Shown piece by piece: positions 23,158 through 31,993 of a stretch of 64,000 bases of DNA. The position numbers were made by a program, and so were the translations under genes. The notes under the pieces are model-generated. The model saw only the letters and a program-made list of their open reading frames with translations. It did no database searches and was not told where the DNA came from. Each line of letters opens with the position of its first letter. Within the stretch, counting starts at the first letter, position 1. The stretch is from Saccharopolyspora_D taberi (lineage in GTDB: Bacteria; Actinomycetota; Actinomycetes; Mycobacteriales; Pseudonocardiaceae): NCBI RefSeq assembly GCF_039534165.1, contig NZ_BAAAUX010000016.1:372001-436000 (forward strand). Direction: 5' to 3'.

Positions 23158-25221
23158 GTGTCCGTTCAGCCTTCCGCCGCCCAGCAAGCACCCCGGGTGA
23201 AGGTTCCGGCGGGCACTACTGCCGGGGAGGCGGTCCTGGAGGCGGGGCTGCCGTCCAAGGGGCCGGACGCGGTCGTGGTGGTCCGCGACGCCGAGGGCGC
23301 CCTGCGCGACCTGGCCTGGTCGCCGGAGGCCGATGTCGAGGTGGAGGCGGTGGCCGCCAGCACCGAGGACGGCCGCAGCGTCATCCGGCACTCCGCCGCG
23401 CACGTGCTGGCCCAGGCGGTCCAGCAGCTGCACGACGAGGCCAAGCTGGGCATCGGACCGCCGGTGCGGGACGGCTTCTACTACGACTTCGACGTCGCCC
23501 AGCCGTTCACCCCGGAGGACCTGCAGGCGCTGGAGAAGCGCATGAAGCAGATCATCAAGTCCGGGCAGAAGTTCTCCCGCCGGAAGCTGGAGTCGATCGA
23601 GGCCGCCCGGGCCGAGCTCGCGGACGAGCCGTACAAGCTGGAGCTGGTCGACCTCAAGTCCGGCAGCGAGGACGTCGACACCAGCGAGGTCATGGAGGTC
23701 GGCGCCGGTGAGCTGACCGTCTACGACAACGTCGACCGGCACGGCGAGGTCGTCTGGGGCGACCTGTGCCGCGGCCCGCACGTCCCGCACACCCGGTTCA
23801 TCCCGGCCTTCAAGCTGATGCGGGTGGCCGCCGCCTACTGGCGCGGCGACCAGAACAACCAGCAGCTCCAGCGGATCTACGGCACCGCGTGGGAGTCGAA
23901 GGACAAGCTCGACGAGCACCTGGAGCTGCTGGCCGAGGCCGAGCGCCGCGACCACCGCCGCCTGGGCGCCGAGCTGGACCTGTTCTCCTTCCCCGACGAG
24001 GTCGGCTCCGGGCTGCCGGTGTTCCACCCGAAGGGCGGCATCATCCGCCGCGCGATGGAGGACTACTCGCGGCGGCGGCACGAGGAGGCGGGCTACGAGT
24101 TCGTCTACAGCCCGCACATCACCAAGGGCGCGCTGTTCGAGACCTCCGGCCACCTGGACTGGTACAAGGACGGCATGTTCCCGGCGATGCACCTCGACGA
24201 GGAGCGCGACGAGGACGGCGAGGTCCGCAAGCCGGGCCAGGACTACTACCTCAAGCCGATGAACTGCCCGTTCCACAACCTGATCTACCGCTCGCGCGGC
24301 CGGTCCTACCGGGAGCTGCCGCTGCGGCTGTTCGAGTTCGGGTCGGTCTACCGGTACGAGAAGTCCGGCGTGGTGCACGGCCTGACCCGGGTGCGCGGCA
24401 TGACCCAGGACGACGCGCACATCTACTGCACCCCGGACCAGCTGCAGGACGAGCTGAAGTCGCTGCTGGACTTCGTGCTCAACCTGCTGCGCGACTTCGG
24501 CCTCGACGACTTCTACCTGGAGCTGTCCACCCGCAACGAGGAGAAGTACGTCGGCGACGACGAGAGCTGGCAGATCGCGACCGAGGCGCTGCGCGAGGCC
24601 GCCGAGTCCTCCGGGCTGGAGCTGGTCCCGGACCCGGGCGGCGCCGCGTTCTACGGCCCGAAGATCTCGGTGCAGGCCAAGGACGCGCTGGGCCGCACCT
24701 GGCAGATGTCGACCATCCAGGTCGACTACCACCTGCCCGACCGGTTCAACCTGGAGTACACCGCCCCGGACGGTTCCCGGCAGCAGCCGATCAAGATCCA
24801 CCGGGCGCTGTTCGGGTCGATCGAGCGGTTCTTCGGCGTGCTCACCGAGCACTACGCGGGCGCGTTCCCGGCGTGGCTGGCACCGGTGCAGGCCGTGGGC
24901 ATCCCGATCGCCGACGAGCACCTCGACCACCTGCACCGGGTGGCGAAGGCGTTGCGCGCCAAGGGGATCCGGGTCGACATCGACGGCGGTGACGACCGGA
25001 TGCAGAAGAAGATCCGCAACCACACCACGCAGAAGGTGCCGTTCCTGCTGCTGGCGGGCGGCAAGGACGTCGAGGCCGACGCGGTCTCGTTCCGGTTCCG
25101 CGACGGCACCCAGATCAACGGGGTGCCGGTGGACAGCGCGGTGGCCGCGCTGACCCGCTGGGTGGAGCGGCGGGAGAACTCCTCGCCGACCGCGGAGACC
25201 TTCCAGACGGAGCTGGCGTGA
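23158..25221 (+). CDS. thrS: Threonyl-tRNA synthetase
   Basis: 687 residues. The GTG at 23158 (VSVQPSAAQQ) has AGGAG upstream. The order of domains is the normal one: TGS domain (about 14-76), editing domain with HSAAHVLA and the zinc-binding DLCRGPHV, class II catalytic core with MNCPFHNLIYRS (zinc Cys), and a C-terminal anticodon-binding domain ending near AALTRWVE. It attaches threonine to tRNA-Thr and removes mischarged serine. The next gene overlaps its stop by four bases (GTGA), as in mycobacteria where thrS precedes the HIT and pgsA genes. No T-box leader is visible in the 176 bases upstream. Confidence 0.98.
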   Translation: MSVQPSAAQQAPRVKVPAGTTAGEAVLEAGLPSKGPDAVVVVRDAEGALRDLAWSPEADVEVEAVAASTEDGRSVIRHSAAHVLAQAVQQLHDEAKLGIGPPVRDGFYYDFDVAQPFTPEDLQALEKRMKQIIKSGQKFSRRKLESIEAARAELADEPYKLELVDLKSGSEDVDTSEVMEVGAGELTVYDNVDRHGEVVWGDLCRGPHVPHTRFIPAFKLMRVAAAYWRGDQNNQQLQRIYGTAWESKDKLDEHLELLAEAERRDHRRLGAELDLFSFPDEVGSGLPVFHPKGGIIRRAMEDYSRRRHEEAGYEFVYSPHITKGALFETSGHLDWYKDGMFPAMHLDEERDEDGEVRKPGQDYYLKPMNCPFHNLIYRSRGRSYRELPLRLFEFGSVYRYEKSGVVHGLTRVRGMTQDDAHIYCTPDQLQDELKSLLDFVLNLLRDFGLDDFYLELSTRNEEKYVGDDESWQIATEALREAAESSGLELVPDPGGAAFYGPKISVQAKDALGRTWQMSTIQVDYHLPDRFNLEYTAPDGSRQQPIKIHRALFGSIERFFGVLTEHYAGAFPAWLAPVQAVGIPIADEHLDHLHRVAKALRAKGIRVDIDGGDDRMQKKIRNHTTQKVPFLLLAGGKDVEADAVSFRFRDGTQINGVPVDSAVAALTRWVERRENSSPTAETFQTELA

Positions 25222-25787
25222 CCGGTCGGCCGGAGGAACCCGAACTCGTCGAGCAGCACGGCATCGGCGTGCACGACGCGCTCCAGCGGCTGTGGACCCC
25301 GCACCGGATGGCCTACATCCAGGGCGAGAACAAGCCGCAGGGCGACGAGAGCGACGGCTGCCCGTTCTGCCGGCTGCTCGACTCGGGGCGGCCGGACGAC
25401 GAGACGCTGATCGTGGCCCGCGACGAGGTCGTGTTCGCGATCCTCAACCTCTACCCGTACAACCCGGGCCACCTGATGGTGCTGCCGTACCGGCACGTCG
25501 CCGACTACACCGACCTGACCAGCGAGGAGACCAGGGCGGTCGCCGAGTACACCCAGCACGCGATGCGGGTGATCCGGAAGGTCTCGGCGCCGCACGGCTT
25601 CAACATCGGGCTGAACCAGGGGCCGGTCGCGGGCGCGGGCATCGCCGCGCACCTGCACCAGCACGTGGTCCCGCGCTGGGGCGGCGACTCGAACTTCATG
25701 CCGGTCATCGGCCACACCAAGGTGCTGCCGCAGCTGCTGGGCGAGACCCGGCAGCTGCTCGCCGCCGCCTGGCGCGAGGTGGACTGA
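25218..25787 (+). CDS. HIT-family diadenosine tetraphosphate (Ap4A) phosphorylase, Rv2613c-like
   Basis: 189 residues, starting at a GTG that overlaps the thrS stop. An N-terminal CPFC zinc motif is seen near residues 48-51, and the catalytic HxHxHxx signature is AAHLHQHVVPRW near 144-155, followed by GGDSNFMPVIGHTKVLP as in Mycobacterium tuberculosis Rv2613c. That protein cleaves Ap4A with phosphate. The position between thrS and pgsA is the same as in mycobacteria. Aminoacyl-tRNA synthetases make Ap4A as a by-product, which may explain the coupling to thrS. Confidence 0.92.
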   Translation: MTGRPEEPELVEQHGIGVHDALQRLWTPHRMAYIQGENKPQGDESDGCPFCRLLDSGRPDDETLIVARDEVVFAILNLYPYNPGHLMVLPYRHVADYTDLTSEETRAVAEYTQHAMRVIRKVSAPHGFNIGLNQGPVAGAGIAAHLHQHVVPRWGGDSNFMPVIGHTKVLPQLLGETRQLLAAAWREVD

Positions 25788-25974
25788 CTTCCCTGCGCCG
25801 CAAGGGCTTCCGCGCCGTTCCCTCTGGACTCACCGGATCGGGTGAGGTCCGGCGGGCGGCGGGCCCGGCTCGGACCGGGTTACCCGAGGTGGTGACAACC
25901 GGCTGGCACCTGCGCCGTGATCAGGGGAGCTACTCTGCACGGAGTAAGCAGACGGCACAGCGCACAGGCGGGTA

Positions 25975-26583
25975 ATGCTCAACATCTTCGCGCGGGCTTC
26001 GTTGTCGCGGGTCACCGATCCGGTCGGGAGCGCGCTGGTGCGGCTCGGTCTCACCCCGAACGCGGTGACCGTCGCCGGGACGGTCGCCAGCGTCGCGTCC
26101 GCCCTGTGGTTCTTCCCGCGCGGAGAGCTGTTCGTCGGTTCCGCCGTGGTGACGGTGTTCCTGCTGTTCGACGTGCTGGACGGGGCGATGGCGCGGGCCG
26201 GGGGGCGGGCCACGCGGTTCGGCGGGGTGCTCGACGCCAGTTGCGACCGGATCGTCGACGGGGCGCTGTTCGGCGCGTTCGTGTGGTGGGCGCTGGTGGT
26301 CGACGGCAGCCGGGTGCGCGGGCTCGCGCTGCTGATCTGCCTGGTCTGCGCGCAGGTGATCTCCTACGTCAAGGCGCGCGCGGAGGCCAACGGGCTGCGG
26401 GCCGACGGCGGCGTGGCCGAGCGCGCCGAGCGGTTCATCCTGCTGCTGGTCGGCGCCGGGCTGCACGGCCTGGGCCTGCCGTACGTGCTCGACATCGCGT
26501 TGTGGCTGCTGGCAGCGCTGTCGGTGGTCACCATCGCGCAGCGGCTGCACGCCGTGCACCGCAGCGCCCGTCAGGACCGGTAG
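25975..26583 (+). CDS. pgsA: Phosphatidylinositol phosphate synthase (CDP-alcohol phosphatidyltransferase)
   Basis: 202 residues with about six membrane helices. The catalytic CDP-alcohol transferase signature D-x2-DG-x2-AR-x8-G-x3-D-x3-D is complete: DVLDGAMARAGGRATRFGGV followed by LDASCD. Actinobacterial members join CDP-diacylglycerol with inositol 1-phosphate to give phosphatidylinositol phosphate. The gene follows the HIT gene as in mycobacteria, after 187 bases that contain a TACTCT -10-like box (25931-25936). In mycobacteria patA and pimA for phosphatidylinositol mannoside synthesis follow directly; here the next gene is convergent and unrelated, 4 nt away. Confidence 0.92.
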   Translation: MLNIFARASLSRVTDPVGSALVRLGLTPNAVTVAGTVASVASALWFFPRGELFVGSAVVTVFLLFDVLDGAMARAGGRATRFGGVLDASCDRIVDGALFGAFVWWALVVDGSRVRGLALLICLVCAQVISYVKARAEANGLRADGGVAERAERFILLLVGAGLHGLGLPYVLDIALWLLAALSVVTIAQRLHAVHRSARQDR

Positions 26584-26587
26584 CCGC

Positions 26588-28651
26588 TCACTTCCTCAAG
26601 GCGGCGGGCATCGGTTCGTAGCGTTCGAAGTGGCGGCTGAACGACGCGCTGCCGGAGCTCAGCGACCGCACGTTGATCGCGTAGCGCACCAGCTCGCTCG
26701 ACGGGACGTGCGCGCGCACCGTCGTCCACCCGGCGTCCTCGGGCTCGGTGCCGACCACCTTGCCCCGGCGGCCGGACAGGTCGCCCAGCACCGCGCCCAG
26801 GTGCTCGTCCGGGATGTGCACCTCGACCTCGTCGACCGGCTCCAGCGTCACCAGCCCCGCCTGCTCCGCCGCCGCCTTCAGGGCCAGCGCGCCCGCGGTC
26901 TGGAACGCCGCGTCGGACGAGTCGACGCTGTGAGCCTTGCCGTCGACCAGCGTGATCCGCAGGTCCACCAGCGGCTGGCCCTCCTCGATGCCCTTCTCGA
27001 TCTGCTGCCGCACGCCCTTCTCCACGCTCGGGATGAACTGGCGCGGGACCGCCCCGCCGACCACCCGGTCCAGGAACTCGATGCCGGACCCGCGGGGCAG
27101 CGGCTCCACCTCGATGTCGCACACCGCGTACTGGCCGTGCCCGCCGGACTGCTTCACGTGGCGGCCGTGGCCCTTCGCCGGCTGGGCGAAGGTCTGCCGC
27201 AGGGCGACCCGGACCGGCTCGGTGTCGATCTCCGCGCCACCCTCGCGCAGCCGTTGCAGCACCACCTCGGCGTGCGCCTCGCCCATGCACCACAGCACCA
27301 GCTGGTGGGTCTCGCTGTCGCGGTCCAGCCGCAGGCTGGGGTCGGCGGCGATGAGCCGGTTGAGGTTGCGCGCCAGCGCGTCCTCGTCGCTGCGGGTGTG
27401 CGCGGTGACCGCGATCGGCAGCAGCGGCTCGGGCATCGGCCACGGGGTGAGCAGCAGCGGCTCGGACGGGTCGGACAGCGTGTCGCCGGTCTCCGCCGAG
27501 CCGATCTTGGTCAGCGCGCACAGGTCACCGGCCACGCAGTGCGGGGTCTCGCGCAGGTTCTGGCCCAGCGGCGAGTACAGGTGCGCGACCCGCTCGTCCT
27601 CGTCGTGGTCGGGGTGGCCGCGGTCGGCCATGCCGTGGCCGGAGACGTGCACCGCGCGCTCGGGGAGCATGGTCCCGGAGAACACCCGTGCCAGTGACAC
27701 CCGGCCGACGTAGGAATCGACCGAGGTGTGCACGACCTCGGCCGCCAGCGGCCCGGACGGGTCGCAGGTCAGGGTCCGCGGGTTGCCGCCCTGCGGGTCG
27801 GTGAACTCCGGCAGCGGGTGCTCCAGCGGGGACGGGAAGCCCCGGATGATCCCGTCCAGCACCTCGGTCACGCCCACCCCGGTCAGCGCGCACACCGGCA
27901 GCACCGGGTGCAGGCCGCCGCGCGCGACCGCCGTTTCCAGGTCGCTGATCAGCGTCTGCTCGTCGACGGCCTCGCCGCCGAGGTAGCGCTCCATCAGCGT
28001 CTCGTCCTCGCTCTCGGCGATGATCGCCTCGATGAGCTCGTCGCGCCGCTGCCCGTCCTGGCCCTCCCCGGTGATCAGGCCGATCAGGCCGGAGACGGTC
28101 CCGTCGGACTCGCGCCGCGGCAGGTAGAGCGGCAGCACGCCGGGGCCGAACGCCTCCCGGCAGGACTCGATCGCGGCGTCGAGGTTGGCGCGCGGGGCGT
28201 CGAGCCGGGAGATGACCACGGCGCGCGGCATCCCGACCGCGCCGCACTCGTGCCAGATGGTCTGCGTCGGCGCGTCCACGCCTTCGGCAGCCGAGACGAC
28301 GAACAGCGCCGCGTCGGCGGCGCGCAGGCCCGCGCGCAGCTCGCCGACGAAGTCGGCGTACCCGGGGGTGTCGATCAGGTTGATCTTGTGGTCGCCGTGG
28401 TGCATCGCGGCGACGGCCAGGCCGACCGAGCGCTGCTGCTCGATGGCCGCCGGTTCGTGGTCGCAGACCGTGGTGCCCTCCACGACCGAACCGCTGCGGT
28501 TGATCGTCGAGGTGGCCGCCAGCAACGCCTCGGCCAGCGTGGTCTTGCCGGATGCGGAAGGCCCGACCAGGACGACGTTGCGGATCATGGCCGGGTCCGA
28601 TGGAGCCGGCCCGGCGTGACCTCCCACGGTGCTTGTCTGCTTGGTGCCCAT
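26588..28651 (-). CDS. EF-G-like translation GTPase paralogue (EF-G2, FusA2-like)
   Basis: 687 residues with the EF-G domain plan: GTP-binding domain I (about 20-290), domain II (about 310-400), and domains III-V, ending in AINVRSLSSGSASFSRHFERYEPMP. Walker A is GPSASGKTTL and the G3 motif is DTPG. The G4 motif that recognises guanine reads SRLD in place of NKxD. The N-terminus is not that of housekeeping EF-G, and actinomycetes carry such a second copy (Rv0120c type) whose role is unclear; translocation or ribosome rescue under stress has been proposed in the literature for EF-G paralogues in general. ATG at 28651 with GGGAG upstream. Divergent from pdxS. Confidence 0.9.
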   Translation of the reverse strand: MGTKQTSTVGGHAGPAPSDPAMIRNVVLVGPSASGKTTLAEALLAATSTINRSGSVVEGTTVCDHEPAAIEQQRSVGLAVAAMHHGDHKINLIDTPGYADFVGELRAGLRAADAALFVVSAAEGVDAPTQTIWHECGAVGMPRAVVISRLDAPRANLDAAIESCREAFGPGVLPLYLPRRESDGTVSGLIGLITGEGQDGQRRDELIEAIIAESEDETLMERYLGGEAVDEQTLISDLETAVARGGLHPVLPVCALTGVGVTEVLDGIIRGFPSPLEHPLPEFTDPQGGNPRTLTCDPSGPLAAEVVHTSVDSYVGRVSLARVFSGTMLPERAVHVSGHGMADRGHPDHDEDERVAHLYSPLGQNLRETPHCVAGDLCALTKIGSAETGDTLSDPSEPLLLTPWPMPEPLLPIAVTAHTRSDEDALARNLNRLIAADPSLRLDRDSETHQLVLWCMGEAHAEVVLQRLREGGAEIDTEPVRVALRQTFAQPAKGHGRHVKQSGGHGQYAVCDIEVEPLPRGSGIEFLDRVVGGAVPRQFIPSVEKGVRQQIEKGIEEGQPLVDLRITLVDGKAHSVDSSDAAFQTAGALALKAAAEQAGLVTLEPVDEVEVHIPDEHLGAVLGDLSGRRGKVVGTEPEDAGWTTVRAHVPSSELVRYAINVRSLSSGSASFSRHFERYEPMPAALRK

Positions 28652-28764
28652 GACTCGCTCCCTGCGTTGATGGCCGGCTGCCCTGCCCGCGCTGCCGGCA
28701 CCAGATGTGTCCCCGATCACACACCTGTCGTGCGGGTCGTGCAAGGGAGCCGCCCGCGCCGGAG

Positions 28765-28812
28765 AAGTGGACTACCAGGAAAGCGGATTAGTGGACTGCG
28801 CATGTGGTCCAG
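28765..28812 (+). promoter_or_regulatory. PdxR-like direct repeats upstream of pdxS
   Basis: AAGTGGACTA (28765-28774), TTAGTGGACTG (28788-28798) and TGTGGTCCAG (28803-28812) share a GTGGWC core. The first copy matches the AAAGTGGW(T)CTA motif that I recall for the MocR-type activator PdxR of corynebacteria. They lie 52-99 bp before pdxS. The pdxR gene itself is not in this window. Confidence 0.6.
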
Positions 28813-28863
28813 TTCGGACCTAGCCTGGGACCGGCAGTGCGTTGACTTCGAGAAAGGCCGAAC

Positions 28864-29760
28864 GTGACCCAGGACAAGCCCGTGACCGGAACCGACGGTG
28901 TCAAGCGCGGCATGGCCGAGATGCTCAAGGGCGGCGTGATCATGGACGTGGTCACCCCCGAACAGGCGAAGATCGCCGAGGCGGCCGGCGCGGTGGCCGT
29001 GATGGCGCTGGAGCGGGTGCCCGCCGACATCCGCGTGCAGGGCGGCGTCGCCCGGATGTCGGACCCGGACATGATCGAGGGCATCGTCAACGCCGTGTCC
29101 ATCCCGGTGATGGCCAAGGCCCGCATCGGCCACTTCGTCGAGGCCCAGGTGCTCCAGTCGCTGGGCGTGGACTACGTCGACGAGTCCGAGGTGCTCACCC
29201 CCGCCGACGAGGCGCACCACATCGACAAGTGGGCGTTCACCGTGCCCTTCGTCTGCGGCGCGACCAACCTCGGCGAGGCGCTGCGGCGGATCTCGGAGGG
29301 CGCGGCGATGATCCGCTCCAAGGGCGAGGCGGGCACCGGCAACGTCGTCGAGGCCACCCGGCACATGCGGCAGATCCGCGCCGACATCCGGCGGCTGTCG
29401 ACGCTGGACGACGACGAGCTCTACGCCGCGGCCAAGGAGCTGCGCTCGCCGGTCGAACTGGTCCGCGAGATCGCCCGCACCGGGCAGCTGCCGGTGGTGC
29501 TGTTCACCGCCGGTGGCATCGCGACCCCGGCGGACGCGGCGATGATGCGCCAGCTCGGCGCCGAGGGCGTGTTCGTCGGCTCCGGCATCTTCAAGTCCGG
29601 CAACCCCGCCCAGCGGGCCGAGGCGATCGTGAAGGCGACCACCTTCTACGACGACCCGGACGTGATCGCCAAGGTCTCGCGCGGTCTCGGCGAGGCGATG
29701 GTCGGCATCAACGTCGAGGACCTGCCGACCGAGCAGCGCTACGCCCAGCGCGGCTGGTGA
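28864..29760 (+). CDS. pdxS: Pyridoxal 5'-phosphate synthase, synthase subunit PdxS
   Basis: 298 residues; the GTG at 28864 gives MTQDKPVTGTDGVKRG. PdxS is one of the most conserved proteins known, and the barrel is complete here, with MDVVTPEQA at residues 27-35, the catalytic lysine Lys85 in PVMAKARIGH, YVDESEVLTPADE, and RSKGEAGTGN. It forms a dodecamer that combines ribose 5-phosphate, glyceraldehyde 3-phosphate and ammonia into pyridoxal phosphate; ammonia comes from PdxT. In this window pdxT lies 13 kb downstream in the same direction, an unusual separation. PdxR-like sites stand upstream and a strong hairpin terminator follows. Confidence 0.98.
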   Translation: MTQDKPVTGTDGVKRGMAEMLKGGVIMDVVTPEQAKIAEAAGAVAVMALERVPADIRVQGGVARMSDPDMIEGIVNAVSIPVMAKARIGHFVEAQVLQSLGVDYVDESEVLTPADEAHHIDKWAFTVPFVCGATNLGEALRRISEGAAMIRSKGEAGTGNVVEATRHMRQIRADIRRLSTLDDDELYAAAKELRSPVELVREIARTGQLPVVLFTAGGIATPADAAMMRQLGAEGVFVGSGIFKSGNPAQRAEAIVKATTFYDDPDVIAKVSRGLGEAMVGINVEDLPTEQRYAQRGW

Positions 29761-29764
29761 GACC

Positions 29765-29797
29765 GCGGGCGCCCGGCCGCCGAAACCGGGCGCCCGC
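29765..29797 (+). terminator. Terminator after pdxS
   Basis: GCGGGCGCCCGG (29765-29776) and CCGGGCGCCCGC (29786-29797) form a perfect 12-bp stem around CCGCCGAAA, 5 nt after the pdxS stop. It indicates that pdxS is not co-transcribed with the glycosyltransferase that follows. Confidence 0.85.
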
Positions 29798-29894
29798 CGA
29801 TTTCCGCCACTGTTCGGACAGGGCCGGAATCCGTGCCGCCCACGGGACCGAAAATCCGTGCGCCCCAAGGGAATCGCGCGCGTAAGCTGGCCGG

Positions 29895-31052
29895 GTGCGC
29901 ATTCTCTTCTCCAGTCTTACCTCCCACGGACACACCTATCCGCTGCTGCCGTTGGCCAGGGCCGCCCGGGACGCCGGGCACGAGGTCCTCTACGGCACCG
30001 GCGAGGACTTCCACCCCGTGCTCGAATCGCTCGGCCTGACCCCGGTCTCCGCGGGCGGATCGATGCATGACGCGTTCGCCCGCGCTTCGACCGCCATCGC
30101 GGGCGTCGGCGACGCGCGCGAGGTGGATCCCGCGCAGCGCAACCTGATCATCGGTCGCGCGTTCGGCTCGGAGATGCCCCGGCAGTTCGCCGCCGACCTG
30201 GAACCGGTGGTGCCCACCGTCGACCTGGTGGTGCACGAAGCGGGCAACCCGGGCGCCGGGCTGGCCGCGCGGCGGGCCGGGGTTCCCGGCGTGTGCCACG
30301 GGTTCGGCCGGATGACGCAGGACGAGTCGCTCAGCGCGTTCATCACCGACGAGCTCGGCGCGTTCGCCGCGGAAATCGGCGTCGAGGTGCCCTCCGGCGA
30401 CTACTCGATCGGGCTGGGCAACCCGTACCTGGACATCTACCCGCCGTCGTTACAGCATCCCGACTTCGTCGCCAACGGGGACCGGATCGAGCTCCGCCCG
30501 GTGCCCTACGCCGAGCCCGGCGAACTGCCCGCCGCGGTGACCGAGGGCAGCGGTCCGCTGGTCTACCTGACGCTGGGCACCGCGTTCGGCAGCGCGCCGG
30601 TCCTGAGCAAGGCGATCGAGGGGCTGGCGTCGCTGGACGTGCGGGTGCTGGTCTCGGGCGGGCGGATCGTCGAGGAGTCCGAGCTGGGCGAGCTGCCCGG
30701 CAACGTCAGCGTCGTGTCCTGGCTGCCGCAGGCCGACCTGCTGCCGCACCTGGACCTGGTCGTCCACCACGGCGGTTCCGGCACCACGCTCGGCGCGCTG
30801 GGGGCCGGGGTCAAGCAGCTGTTCATCCCGCAGGGCGCGGACCAGTTCGTCAACGCCGAGGCGGTCGTCGGCGGGGGTGCGGCGATGAGCCTGCAGCCCG
30901 ACGACGTCAGCGCGGAGGCCGTGGCGACCTGCGCGCGCAAGCTGCTCGGCGCCGGCGAGGTCGACGAGCCGGTCCGGCGGATCGCGGCCGAGATCGCCGC
31001 GATGCCCGCCCCCTCCGAGGTCGCGCGGCGGCTGCCCGAACTCGCCCGCTGA
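29895..31052 (+). CDS. GT1-family glycosyltransferase (MGT/UGT type)
   Basis: 385 residues of GT-B fold. The N-terminal domain starts MRILFSSLTSHGHTYPLLPLA with the catalytic His12 or His14 region; the C-terminal nucleotide-sugar-binding motif is HHGGSGTTLGALGAGV with PQGADQFVNA after it. This group moves a sugar from a nucleotide donor to small hydrophobic acceptors such as macrolides, flavonoids or antibiotics, often as inactivation. No biosynthetic cluster surrounds it, so drug modification or glycosylation of a lipid are both open. GTG at 29895; no strong ribosome binding site. The AraC-type gene follows after 27 nt. Confidence 0.85.
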   Translation: MRILFSSLTSHGHTYPLLPLARAARDAGHEVLYGTGEDFHPVLESLGLTPVSAGGSMHDAFARASTAIAGVGDAREVDPAQRNLIIGRAFGSEMPRQFAADLEPVVPTVDLVVHEAGNPGAGLAARRAGVPGVCHGFGRMTQDESLSAFITDELGAFAAEIGVEVPSGDYSIGLGNPYLDIYPPSLQHPDFVANGDRIELRPVPYAEPGELPAAVTEGSGPLVYLTLGTAFGSAPVLSKAIEGLASLDVRVLVSGGRIVEESELGELPGNVSVVSWLPQADLLPHLDLVVHHGGSGTTLGALGAGVKQLFIPQGADQFVNAEAVVGGGAAMSLQPDDVSAEAVATCARKLLGAGEVDEPVRRIAAEIAAMPAPSEVARRLPELAR

Positions 31053-31079
31053 GGCTTCGCGGCGGCTACCGTTGCCGGC

Positions 31080-31919
31080 GTGCCCGAGGTGCTGCGCGGG
31101 GAGTCCGAACACGGCTGGTGGGAGCTGGTCGGCGGACTTCCCGCGCCTGCGCTGCGCGGCGCCGTCCGGAGCTACACGGGGTATCGCGAGAAGTCCTCGG
31201 CTCCGGTCCGCCGCAGGGAGGTGCCCACCGGCGACGTCACCCTGATCCTCAGCTTCGGCCCGACGATCGACGTCGCCGACCCGGCCGGTGGCCCGCCGCT
31301 GCGGCTGACCAGCTTCGTCGCGCCGGTCGACGACACCTGGGCGGTCACCGAGTACACCGGTGAGCAGCACGGGCTGGAGATCGCGCTGACCCCGCCGGGC
31401 GCGAGCAGGCTGCTCGGCGTGCCCATGGACGAACTGGCCGGTCAGGCGCTCGACCTCGGCGACGTCATCGGCGCGCCGGGCAGGCGGCTGGCGCACCAGC
31501 TCGCGGACCTGCCGGACTGGCCGACGCGGTTCGCGCTCCTCGACCGGGTGCTGCCCGGTCTCCTGGACCGCGGCCGGGCACCGTCACCGGCCGCGGCGTG
31601 GGCGTGGCGGCGGCTGACCGAGACCGACGGGCGGATCGCGATCAGCTCGCTGACCGACGAGCTCGGGTGCAGCCACCGCTACCTGGTCACCGAGTTCCGC
31701 CGCCACGTCGGCGTGCCGCCCAAGACGCTGGCCAGGGTGCTGCGCTGCACGCGGGCGATCCGGCTGCTGGAACGCGGTGGCCTGCGCGTCGGCGACGTCG
31801 CGCTGTCCTGCGGCTACAGCGACCAGGCGCACCTGAACCGGGACTTCCGGCTGCTGACCGGGATCACCCCGACGCAGTGGGGGAGCGAGTACAGGCTGGA
31901 CCTGCCCAAGCCCGCCTGA
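31080..31919 (+). CDS. AraC-family transcriptional regulator with DUF6597-type N-terminus
   Basis: 279 residues from a GTG at 31080. Residues about 15-160 contain the effector-type domain common in actinobacterial AraC proteins (RREVPTGDVTLILSFG, then LTSFVAPVDDTWAV). The last 100 residues are the double helix-turn-helix DNA-binding domain: ISSLTDELGCSHRYLVTEFRRHVGVPPKTLARVLR followed by VGDVALSCGYSDQAHLNRDFR. The pairing with the following VOC-family gene is common in actinomycetes, and autoregulation of the pair is likely. Signal unknown. Confidence 0.88.
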   Translation: MPEVLRGESEHGWWELVGGLPAPALRGAVRSYTGYREKSSAPVRRREVPTGDVTLILSFGPTIDVADPAGGPPLRLTSFVAPVDDTWAVTEYTGEQHGLEIALTPPGASRLLGVPMDELAGQALDLGDVIGAPGRRLAHQLADLPDWPTRFALLDRVLPGLLDRGRAPSPAAAWAWRRLTETDGRIAISSLTDELGCSHRYLVTEFRRHVGVPPKTLARVLRCTRAIRLLERGGLRVGDVALSCGYSDQAHLNRDFRLLTGITPTQWGSEYRLDLPKPA

Positions 31920-31993
31920 CGGTTCAGTTTCTTCCAAGCCGCCGCGGGCCGGTTCTTCTAACGTCGAGTCCACAAGCGACGAAAGGAAGCACG

